Of a DNA stretch of 64,000 bases, positions 54,177 through 64,000 are shown one piece after another. A program made the translations under genes and the position numbers. Numbering within the stretch: the stretch's first letter is position 1; the number at the start of each line of letters is the position of its first letter. The stretch comes from Rhynchopus euleeides. Its lineage: Eukaryota > Euglenozoa > Diplonemea > Diplonemida > Diplonemidae. A model generated the notes under the pieces. It had not been told where the DNA came from. It did no database searches and worked only from the letters and a program-made list of their open reading frames with translations. The stretch spans positions 930,001 to 994,000 of the forward strand of contig OY723261.1 in NCBI GenBank assembly GCA_963210315.1. Reading direction: 5' to 3'.

Positions 54177-54818
54177 CTAGGCCTCCCTGATGAAAGCGCG
54201 GGTTATGGAGTTGATCTTCGGGACCTTAGACTTCAGCCACGCGTTTCCACCCTTCTCGTAGCGGAGCTGGTCGACACCGCCTGCCTTCCCTGGGGTAGGG
54301 TTGTAGCACGCACGAAGTGCGTCCATGCCCTGCACAACCTGGCCGATGGGGGCGAAGCCCTGGTTGTCCAGCTGCTTGTTGTCCTGGTAGTTCACGAAGA
54401 GTTGGGTTGTCCGTGTGTCAGGGCCTGCGGTGGCGAAGGTGATCGTGCCCTCCTCGTTGGAGACCTCGACAGGGTCGTCGAGGATGGGGACTGCCCACTT
54501 GGAGGTCATGGCGGGGTCGCCAGCAATGCCCCACTGGATCACGAAGTCCGGCACAACACGGAAGAAGGCGGCGCCGTCGTAAAACTTGTCCTTCACAAGC
54601 TTGTAGAGCTGCTCGGTACCGAGAGGCGCGAAGGCAGAGGTGATGTTCAGCACAACGTCCTGCAGCTTCCCATCATGCAGGATGTCCGTCTCGAGAACCA
54701 CCTGAAACACGTCAGGGATGGCCACAGAGGGTGCTGCCTTTTCCTCCATGGCTGCTGCTTCCTTTCCCAGGCATGGCACAGCGAGCAGCACGCACAGCAG
54801 AAGTGTCTTGTGCATCAT
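54177..54818 (-). CDS. cyclophilin-type peptidyl-prolyl isomerase, secretory
   Basis: A 213-aa intronless ORF. The N-terminus (MMHKTLLLCVLLAVPCLG) is a clear signal peptide, placing the protein in the ER or outside the cell. The cyclophilin core follows: FYDGAAFFRVVPDFVIQWG matches the family block with the catalytic Arg (FFR), Phe and Gln; GTITFATAGPDTRTTQLFV matches the MANAGPNTNGSQFFI block, keeping Ala and Gln; and LDNQGFAPIGQVVQGMD matches the family's final block. The usual active-site Trp and the His of the DGxHVVFG segment are absent, so activity or drug binding may be reduced, as in many divergent cyclophilins. The second ATG (54815) is an equally possible start. No KDEL-like C-terminal ER signal is seen. 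Confidence 0.9.
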   Translation of the reverse strand: MMHKTLLLCVLLAVPCLGKEAAAMEEKAAPSVAIPDVFQVVLETDILHDGKLQDVVLNITSAFAPLGTEQLYKLVKDKFYDGAAFFRVVPDFVIQWGIAGDPAMTSKWAVPILDDPVEVSNEEGTITFATAGPDTRTTQLFVNYQDNKQLDNQGFAPIGQVVQGMDALRACYNPTPGKAGGVDQLRYEKGGNAWLKSKVPKINSITRAFIREA

Positions 54819-56232
54819 CGTGGTTGTTTGTTCTTCCTCTTTGCTTTGTTTACCTGGATGGGGGTGGGGGCGGGATTTTGTAGCCTCGTATCCACCCTCA
54901 CGCAGGCTGGGCCCACGACAAGTTCTTGATTGTGCTCATAATCAACTTCCGTTCCATCAGTTCCATAAAACCTCTGGTTTACACCGCACAACTCGGGCAA
55001 ACTTGGTTCGGGAATAGAATGATTGCCACCGCAATAGGATATACGACTGAGGTGATGACCACCCCTGCGAGTGCCTGCTCCTGACGGGGTCCCTCTTCCA
55101 GGGAACGCCGCAAAAGTCCGTCTCCGGGCTGATTGGGGATCCGGTGTGTACACGTCAGTCTTGTGGGGAATGGCAAAAAATGATGCTGTCACCCTAGTCG
55201 ATATCCATCAGGACGAGGTCATCCAGCCTGTCAGAGGGACTGGCATGGAGGTGGGCCCGCAGGGCGGGGGAGAGCCAAGGAAACAAACTTGGTCCTGCCG
55301 CGTATGACACTCCCTCCCGTCCCCCCCTCCCGGGCATGATAGCGCACGACATTACTGCACTTCCCATGCCAGCGGCTGTGAGAATTCGCAGTTGTTGCCT
55401 TCGCTCAGCGGAGAGCAAACAGGCAGAAGGCCCTTTCGGCGGTCGCACCGTATGGTGAAGAAGCAGAGCTAGTTACCACACCGAAGCAACACAGGCAGGA
55501 TAGAAGGAAGTCTTCCAACGCATCGAAAATCACGATGCAGAGCAGGAGTGCCCAAACGTCTGCTCTGACATCTATCTAGCAGGGCAGACTGCCGTGTGAT
55601 AGCGAGCGACGACACAGCCAGTCATCTCCCTGTGACCAGTGTCCACTACGTACGACCTCCCCCGAACGCCCCCGGCTGGCCACACACCACAATACGGGTG
55701 TGCAGGAGGGGATGATACTAGTACCACTGACCCAAGAATACCGCAGCCCCTAACCTCTTAACATTTCTATTTATACAGGGGTCACCAGACAACAGCACCC
55801 AACTAGGGGCAGAGTCAGCTGGTAATGGAAGGCACCAAGTGTCACGGTAGCCCTTCTCACACATGTCATCCAGAAGACAGGCCCACCTGCACACCCGACG
55901 GAAACGGAAGCACCCAGTAACCAAAGCTACAGCCTACCCTCTGAAGAGTGGGGGAGAAACCCTCGAGTGAGACACCTTTAGCTTTGACAACGTGTCCAGC
56001 CTATTCCATCGCACAGATTGTGAACGTGCTCGAGTCAATGTCAATTGTATGGCGGGGCAGATTTTAGGAACCGATGTCAGTAGCGGTTGGAAGAGGCCTT
56101 ATCGCGGGGTGGCGCTTGCAGGAGTGGCAGCGGCAGTGCCGTCCGGCAACTCTCCATTTGCATATCAGGTGGATCACCCAGCTCCGTAGTATCCTGGGAC
56201 TTGCAGACCACCATACGCAAAAGTACAGCACA

Positions 56233-56257
56233 GTCCGGCACAGCAGCTGTGCCGGAC
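56233..56257. repeat. perfect hairpin, 12-bp arms
   Basis: GTCCGGCACAGC and its exact inverse are separated by one base. No gene or U-tract is adjacent, so its role is unknown. Confidence 0.7.
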
Positions 56258-57639
56258 AGTGACCCTCATCCGGAAGTAGGGAGACGTCTTCCCGTCCTAC
56301 CGCACCTGCAGGACTCGCGCTCCCCTGTGGACTGTGAGGGCCCAAACCCCTGAACCCGGAGGATGTGTAGTCCTGGTGTTCGACGCACGCTCTCTGCAGA
56401 ACTGCTACATTCCTCCCACAGGACTACACACGGGTTTGCAGGAGTGGCTAATCCGGATGGGTGGCCGACGGGTTGTGGAAGCGCTGCCCTCGCTCCAGGG
56501 CGGAGGTCTGGCGGCTGCCGGTGAAGAGCTCTAAGTCAATAACAAACTATCATGTTGGAAATAGGCCCTGCCAGTCCGCGCAACGTGGCTGTACAGCTTA
56601 ACAGGGCCCGCAGTGGAGTGCACACCGAGGCCGGAGGAACCGTGTGGGGTGCTGCCGCTCGGGGCATTCGTGTTAATTCTCCAGGAGGTCCCAGTGCAGA
56701 ACATGATGCACGTCACGATGGATGAGGCCTGATGCGCTTCTGAGCAGACACCAGAGCAGCTTCGTCTCAGGTCTGTGGCGACACGCTGCAACGACGGCAT
56801 TGCCAGGAGGGGATGATGCGGTTGCACTGTGCCACACACTGCCTGCTCACCCAAAGGACATGAGGAGGACGACATGCACCAAGGACACAAAGTCGAATGA
56901 AGCATCAGGAGATCGCGAAGGTACTTCGAGCAGCAACGGTGCAGAGAGCACTTCGGCGTGGTTCCCGGAGAAGATGGCGAACTCCACGGGCCACACAACC
57001 CTACTACTCCCTGGACAGGTGCCTGGCCGGCCTTCGCGCCTGCCAGCCAGACCTCGATGGAGGAGCACCGATAGAGCTTTGGGGTCTACGGGTTTGGGCA
57101 AAGGCGGAATCGACACGGACGTGCCTCCAAGCAACCATCCTCACGGAGGGTAGATTGGAGTGGCTTGATCTGCAGTCGAGGACATCTCTTGCGTCGACCC
57201 TCCACAGCCTCGTGCAGAAAGCCACAGCAACGACGGAATCTCTGGGAAGAGCTCTGTTCTGCTGCTTGAGCCGCAAGAAATCACCCTCAAGCCGTGGCAA
57301 ACCACATGTGACTGAGGTCATGCTGTGGTTGCATGTCGACGGGAAAGGAACGGGGGTGGAGGGCGAATCAGGCAATAACCTCTGACATACACCACGTCGA
57401 AGGTTGACGGATGCAGAAAGGATCATTTGAAATCATGAGGAAACCAAGATTTTTGCCAAGTCCTTCGGGAGCACCTACCGCGCGACCTAGCACCTAGCGA
57501 GCAGCAGAAGGTGCGAAAACGGCGCACAACGGCTCATCAGGTGGGAGTCCCTGGTCCAAAGGAGAAGAAAGGAGAGGGTTCCAAAAAGCGGCCACTGCGA
57601 TTAAGGGTACTGGGGGCCTGATCAAGGAAGAAAGGATCA

Positions 57640-57680
57640 GGCATCAAGCGGACCGGTCACGAACCAGTCCGCTTGATGCC
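57640..57680. repeat. perfect hairpin, 14-bp arms, 13-nt loop
   Basis: GGCATCAAGCGGAC pairs exactly with GTCCGCTTGATGCC. Confidence 0.7.
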
Positions 57681-60600
57681 TTTGGAGGGACATCACGGCA
57701 TCGCTCGCCAGCTACAAAAGGAACCTCACTCGTCAAAAAGGCAGTCTGTGAAGGATTGAATGACAAGACGACCCGAGATGGAGTGAAGTTAACAGGCGTA
57801 ACAACGACATGGGACACCTCAACATCGTTATTCAGACGACAGGGACGTACACAACCGCGTGCAGAGAAGTAGAAAATGAGGAGGTATGCAGGGATTCCGG
57901 CTCCGGGATCGGTGTCTCAGGAACCGCAGTTTGACATTGAACTGGTACTCGAAAAGAAACACCGCAAGCCGCATGTTGGGACCAGGCTACCCATGGGCAG
58001 GAGGAACCCGCTGCACACCGACATTCCGATTCACCCCACAAGCAGGGCACGCACAGGCAGCAGGACCACGGGTGTCAAATGAACCTCTTGAGCATGATCA
58101 CAATTGTCTTGTTCATTAGGGTGTCCTGTGTGACGTTGTCTGCAAGCTGTGTTCCTCCCGTTGTGCCCTCACAATTGCTGTCCTCTGCAACACGTTGTCG
58201 ATGGGAGACTGTCAGAATTGCTCTTGCTGCCTGCATGGGTCTCTCCCCGTGTGTAAGTACAAGGTGCTCCGATGGCAGAGGTCAGGGAGCCGTCTGCAAC
58301 CGGCTGTACGTGGCAGCGATGGTGTGCCGCGGCGCTTCATCACTCGGCTGGCAATGATCCGAAGACCCTTCCGGCATGATTCCCAAGTGCGTCTGGATCA
58401 GCTTCGGGAGAAGCGCTGCACAGAAGCAGTACCAATGGTGGAACAACGAGTGGTGTGCTGTTCTTCAAGAAGTGGATCAATACCGGATGATAATTGAGTC
58501 AGCACGAGGCACTTCGTGATACTTACCGGACCGAAGCGACCGCAGGAGGGGAAACACGGGAAGACAACCGCGACCAGGAAAACCCCCGCGGCACCACCTG
58601 ATTGCCGCACCCCCCACTTATTACTTATACTACCTACCGGAAACCAACCCTACGGAGTCCGGTGTGGACCCCACCGTACCCAGTGACAGCCCGATACCTA
58701 CCTGATTATTCACCATTATCCCCATAAGAGACGGCTGAACCACGAAAGCGCCGAAACCGTATGAAACACATCCCTGACAGGCTACCGTACCACCAGATTA
58801 ATAAGATGACGAGGCGGTGTGCCCACCGATCCACCCAGCGTCGCCCTGCACGGGCAACATCAACCCACCCGAAGCACCACGCCGAAGATCAGCGAAACCC
58901 CTCCACCGGTATTGACCCACACCGCCACCCTACCCGCCCCCGCATCCTTTGGATCGGTATGAACGAACCATCGATGCTGAGAATGGAGAGTGCCTGTGAT
59001 GGAACTACCAACACAGCACCTCGACAGCCCCTCCCCCTTCATCCAACCTCATCCAAAGGCGAGTTTGGGAATTACAGCGCCAACTGGACCAACTGAACAC
59101 AGGGCTCAGATGGCAGAGGCGCGAAGCTGCTGGGAAGCCCCCCCCCCCTCCCCACGTCTCGGCTGATACCCCACCCCACCCCACCCCCCGCATCTCTGCA
59201 TCTCTTCGTCCTGCGGAAGCTGCCCTGGGATGTCTCGGGGGTGTTAATTCGGCGAATCATCCGGCGAAGAAGACCGCCCAGACCCCCACCCACCCACCCC
59301 TCACTCAGCAGCGTCGTCAGCAGCCACCTCCTCGTCAGCTCCGTCAACCCACCCGACCCCCCTCCCTCCCGCACGCCCGCAGCTCGTCAGCCTGCTGGCT
59401 CTGGGTTGTGAAGCCCCAAGGTCTGGGCCTGCATCCCCGAACCCCACCCCCCGCCCCCCTCAGACCAGCATCGTCGCATTCGCAGAGTAGTCTCGTTTCG
59501 TCGGGGCCGTTTCAGCTGCTGTGCGTCAGGACCCTCCCCGCGCTCCTCTCACCCACCCCCCTCGAGGTTTAGACAGCCCTCAACAGGATGCGAGTGATGT
59601 CCTCCTACCCCGTCCCCCCAGCGAAGCCATCAGGCGTGGGCAATCCACTCCTGGAAACTCTGCGCCCACCTTTCGTAGCGAGACCTCCGCTGCGAAAGGT
59701 CACACCTCACCCTCCTAAACCCCGCCCCGGGTGGGAAAGACGGATGATGTAAACAGGGTTTGAACGAAGTGGATAAAAGGAAGACAGTGAGAGAGACAGA
59801 GAGGGTTTCCCTCCCCCATCCCTCTACGCTGCAGGCAGATCAAGTGGATGGGGTAGTGAAATAGAAATCGAAGGGAGCACAAGAATGATCACCCTTCACT
59901 CGGTATGTAGGCTGTGTCTGAAATCCAGTCAAGTGGGGTGGGGTGGGGTGAGAGGGGGTGGGGGGAGGGAGGGGGGGAGGGGACGGCTTTCCGCACTGCA
60001 TCCTGTCTGTTGCACCACTGAGCAATGATTCACTGTTTTGTTTGGAAATATCTTTTTTTGTCCGTTGTGTTGCGACAGGGCGGGGGGGGGGGGGGATTCA
60101 CACCCCATCCCTCCCGCCTGCCGTACTCCCTCGGCCAAACGACCCCACCCCCTGCCGTTCACTGCATACCCTTTGCTGCTCTGTGCCACGCTCTTCGGGA
60201 GGGTGGACGGGTGGGTGGATCGGCAGGGCTATTGCGACTTGGGATAATACTTCATTTCCTCCGGCGTGATTCCGTTTTTTTGATTATTTGTTTCGTTCAC
60301 ACCTGGCCTAAGCGAGCAGGTTCGATGAGGCATAGCCCGACACCGTGCTGCTGCTGCCGCTTCCTCACTGTTGTGCACATCCGGTGCCGGAGTGGACCGC
60401 ACTGTCATTCCCGAGGTGCCAGGTCCGAGGGCAGTGCAATACCACCCATTTCCCTAGCTGTTGCTGGAAATTTGCTTGTGTACACAGCGTGGCTCACCCG
60501 ACATCCGAACGGCAGCAACGCTGAAACTAAACGATGAAACTAGCTCCGCTGCTCGGTGAAAATAAAACGGCACACGTGAGGAAATGAGCACCGGTCCATT

Positions 60601-61677
60601 TTACCTTTGAGCGCGGATAGAAGGTATTTATCCTGGGACCCTCCGAAAGACCCCAATCCCTAAGTGGAGCTGTGAGGTGGGCCTGGGTTAGCCAAGGCCA
60701 CGGCAGCAAGCTCTGTGCGATGGGGCCTTGTCCTTGAAATGATGAAACCTTACCCAGATTGTGTGATGATCATTTCTGTATGGTATTCAGCAGCGGTATC
60801 CCACTGGACACTGGGCAAGGAAGAAGACCGACAGTGAGTCATGCAATGCAGGGTTGGCATGCGTAGTTTGATGATCTGTGAGACTGAACACAGGTAGTTT
60901 CGTAGTCGCGGAGGCCGCAGCGAGCGCTTCATCTTGATCCGACCGACACTGTGTCTCACATACACCATCACCAGTGCTCTCACAAATGATATGCGACAAA
61001 GCTCCTGGCTTCAAACACACATGCATTTCCCTTACATTTCTGCGCCAAACAAGCTCCCATAACCACCTCCGCTGACACTACCACCAGCACCACTCACTTT
61101 CCGGAGAATGATAATGAAAAAACCTGAGATACAAGAACCAGAGTGCAAAATGGGGGGAATTCATCAGATGGGGGCCGCGGTGCCCGAAGATAATCCGAGG
61201 AGAAGATCCCGGGGGAGAAACCCAGAGGGTGCATGGGTGTGGGTGTGGGTGCATGCAGTTGGTGTGTTCTGCTTGAAGAGCTACCACTACTGCAGCCGCC
61301 ACCACGCCCTGCCCCCTGCTGGGAGCACACATCCGCGGCAGAAAGGGGATCACTGATAACGTTTCCGGGGGCGGTGGGCAGCGGGTGTTGGCGCGTCATG
61401 TCTCAGGGTTTCAGAACCCAGAGAGAGAGCACGTACCCTGTGTGTCCCCCCGTCCCAGCTCGACGCGCCCTCAACCCGGCGTTGCGAAGCATGGCGGGCC
61501 TTGTCGGGGGCCATGCATTCGCTCAAGGGGGTGAGAGGGGAGGGGGTGCGGCAGCCGTCCGGCTGGTCCACCCGGCACAGCGCTGTTTGGTTTGGCTAGT
61601 TCAAACAGGCAGGGCGCCAGCCCCCTCCCCCGCACACGCTGACAGAGCCACATCCTCCGGACAGAGTCACAAGGGCG

Positions 61678-63077
61678 CTATGCTGCCTGTGCCTGCTGCG
61701 TGCCGTCGTACTCGATCTTCACACCGTCGATCGGCTGCCACAGACTGCGGGAGGTCGGGTCATCGACGATGACGGTGAAGGGGTGCTCCACATCCAGCAG
61801 CTGGTTCAGCAGGTGGATCGTGTCCAGGACCTTGTTCTCCGTGTCCTGGTTCAGGCCTGCAGACCGCACGTACGTCCCCAGGTTCCACACAGCCGACGCG
61901 ATGTGGTTGTAGATCTGTGAGGGGGTGGTGTCGGGAGGTACATGTCTGTCAAAATCTCACGGATCATGGCAACAGCTAGGCTGCCAAGGTGCTCAACCTG
62001 GCAAATTACAAGTGGTGCCTGTCCGGGTTTCGACCAAGACAACACCCTTTGCGAGTCTTTACCCGCAACAGGCCTAACCTGCAGGGAATACTACCTGGAC
62101 TACCCTCCACAACACTGTGCTGCATGTGCAGTGCATACCGTGTCGATGCGGCGCTCACCCATCGGCTGGAACTCGAACTCCAGCTCGGGGATGGTGATCC
62201 GCGCGTCCTCCGCCTGCATGAGCACATGCCACAGAAACTTCCTGTCCGTGACCTGCAGGGTCATCGTACGAGGGGGGCCCTGCACGGTGTTCTTCAGCTT
62301 CAGCACGGGGGTGCCACGCTCGTTGGTCGACAGCTCCGCGTTGGGGATCCCCTTCACAAAGTCGGAGAACTCACCCCCGAGGGCATCCTCGAACTCCGCC
62401 ACATCCTCATACCCCAGCTCCACGGAGAGCAGGTTGGCCATGGCATCCACGGGCAGCCAGTCGCAGGGCTGGCAGGCGAAGATGTTCTCCAGCTCCTTCA
62501 TCACACGCGACATCTCCTGGTGCCCCAGGCTGAACTTGAAGTCAGCACCCTCCGGCACAATCTCCGCGAAGTCGGCAGCGGGCGCCTTCGTCTTCTTCTT
62601 CTCCGGGGCTGCCTCGGTGCCGGCGGTGGTAGGGGGCATCACGGAGCGGTCCGTCTCCGACACACCAGGCTTGACCTGAGCCATCTCACGCAGTGCCGCC
62701 GCCTGCGCCCAGATCTCCATGAACTCTGCCTCGTTCATGTCACGCAGGTCCTCGGTGCTGAACTGGTCGTTGAACCACGAAGCCCCCTCCTGCAGCTTGT
62801 TGCGGACAGAGCTGAGGTTGCGGGCGATCCACTTCGACATCTCCTTGCGGGTGACCACACCCTCACCGCCCTCGTCGGCGGACCTGAAAACGTCCTTCCC
62901 GTCCCCCGCAGGCGGGAGAGGGTACTCCGCGGGGTACACACGCTGCTCAGCCTGGTACAGCGCGTAGCGCGCAGCTGTCACACCCTGTGCCGCCGCAACG
63001 TTCTTCTCGTGGTTCACCATACCCCCGGAGTTCAGGGCCTCCGCGAGCGCCTGGCGTGCCTGGTCAACCTTGTCCAT
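61678..63077 (-). CDS. EF-hand protein with a ZPR1-like C-terminal domain
   Basis: Two exons (63077-62139 and 61914-61678) join in phase across a 224-nt intron (GTATGC...CACAG), giving 391 aa. Residues 68-79 (DEGGEGVVTRKE) fit a single EF-hand calcium loop with Asp at position 1, Gly at 6 and Glu at 12. Residues ~140-170 are a low-complexity linker. Residues 205-260 form a helical module (LGYEDVAEFEDALGGEFSDF). From 290 on, ARITIPELEFEF, a helical hairpin across the intron, and HPFTVIVDDPTSRSLW follow the order of the second half of a ZPR1 domain (ITIPELELE ... PFTLILDDPxxNS). The ZPR1 C4 zinc finger is absent. ZPR1 proteins bind elongation factor eEF1A; whether this relative does is unknown. 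The ATG at 63077 follows a low-complexity stretch and starts a well-formed helix. Confidence 0.65.
61915..62138 (-). other. intron of the EF-hand / ZPR1-like gene
   Basis: Starts GTATGC and ends CCCTCACAG on the minus strand. Removing it joins ...GERRIDT to IYNHIASAVW without a frame change. Confidence 0.75.
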
Positions 63078-64000
63078 TGTGTGGGGGCACCTGCTGGAAG
63101 GGGGGGGCTGGGCTGGCGTGAGTGGATCGGGGGAGACAAGGGGAGTGCGGAGGTGAGGAGGGATGGGCGAGCGCGAGCCGTGATGGAAGGAAACGTGAGG
63201 TCGGGTTGTGCCAAGGGGGGGCATGCTTGGATGCCCTGGTGGGGTTGGGTGAAGGGTGGGAAGGGGAGGGGAGGGCGCTGCAGCACAGGGGGGGGGGGGG
63301 GGCAAAATCACTCTGTGATTTTGGCACTCCTCTCTTTCTCACCACACTTCTGTTTAGAGTTTATTTTTTGTGTGCTAAAAAAACATAAACTTGAAAGCGA
63401 AGCGGTGTCGCCCCAAACACCGGGCATTCCGGCATTTCCGTTACTCCTTCTTCTTCTTCTTCTTCTGAGGCCCAACCCTCAGGCCAAGGCGAGACGAAAC
63501 CATCCCCACCCCCACCCCCAGGCAAGATCTGCGCAGCACAGCTAGTTGAAGCTGGCGCGACTCCCTCCCTCCTCTTATACCCCCCCTTCCTCCCCACACC
63601 AATAAAATGAAGGACACAGACAGCCACGAATCTGACACAACCCTTTAACCACAGACACACACACAATCCCTGCTGGCCACCCCTATTTGCTGACCCCTCC
63701 CCAGGCTGAGCCCTGGGGAGGGAACCCACACCGATTGCCCCCTGAGGACCCCCCCCCCTTGAGCAGAGTCGGGGGGGGGGGCAGACTCTTCAGCTTGGCT
63801 TACATTTCACAGCCCGGCCTGCCGCACTGCAAGGCGGCAACCTTGTCACCCTCGCTATCACACACGTGTTGCGGTTACTGTTGCTGGGTGCGGTTGGCCA
63901 CGGGAGGGGAGAATCGCCCCCACCGACATCCCACCCCCACCCCGAAGGGCAGGGGGAAGAGCAGTCTGCAGGGTAAGTTCGATCGCTCCAGCCCCGGCGG
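63078..64000. other. intergenic, right end of window
   Basis: Contains poly-G tracts (63,288-63,302; 63,770) and a TTC run near 63,450. It should hold the promoter of the EF-hand gene. No further gene seen. Confidence 0.45.

Larger units (their letters stand above)
54819..61677. other. 6.9-kb region without a recognised gene
   Basis: From about 55,400 to 58,700 the base composition is more even and homopolymer tracts are rare. From 58,700 on, C-rich and G-rich tracts return (59,140; 59,930-59,980; 60,080). Two perfect hairpins occur: GTCCGGCACAGC-A-GCTGTGCCGGAC (56,233-56,257), and 57,640-57,680 with 14-bp arms. ORFs at 56,897-57,385 (162 codons) and 58,079-58,357 (92 codons) look slightly protein-like but match nothing I know. 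Spliced genes with short exons could be missed here. Confidence 0.35.

Overview
This is GC-rich nuclear DNA from a eukaryote, most likely a unicellular protist. Three things show this: a spliceosomal helicase gene (Aquarius) whose seven exons join in frame across short GT-AG introns, FYVE and calpain-family genes, and large intergenic blocks full of transposon-like repeats and poly-G or poly-C tracts. All eight introns I could place start with GTAT, usually GTATGT. I cannot name the species. An alveolate or another intron-poor protist would fit, but that is inference.

Layout. Positions 1-22,000 form a compact block with every gene on the minus strand: the first 4,011 residues of a giant armadillo-like and coiled-coil protein (running off the left edge), a calpain-fold protein that lacks all three catalytic residues, Aquarius (1,386 aa), a small damaged-looking gene between 30-bp direct repeats, and a 235-aa protein of unknown function. 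From about 22,000 to 48,900 I recognise no host gene. This stretch holds a 501-bp foldback element with a 5-bp target duplication, a 7.0-kb element with ~90-bp terminal inverted repeats and a perfect 9-bp target duplication that carries an intact tyrosine recombinase gene, seven copies of a hairpin-bearing dispersed repeat (six of them in pairs), and a 28-copy 41-bp minisatellite. From 48,900 to the end, genes reappear sparsely: a double-FYVE protein (minus), a small ubiquitin-like-fold candidate (plus) followed by a 31-bp minisatellite, a secreted or ER cyclophilin (minus), and at the right end an EF-hand protein with a ZPR1-like C-terminus (minus).

The host genes belong to unrelated processes (splicing, phosphoinositide-marked membranes, protein folding, possibly cytoskeleton), so there is no operon-like logic. 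The most interesting part is 30,331-37,362, an apparently undescribed mobile element. It combines long inverted repeats and a 9-bp target duplication (usual for Mutator-like DDE transposons) with a tyrosine recombinase (usual for Crypton-like elements), arrays of ~30-bp iterons, and a 124-bp palindrome just upstream of the recombinase start.
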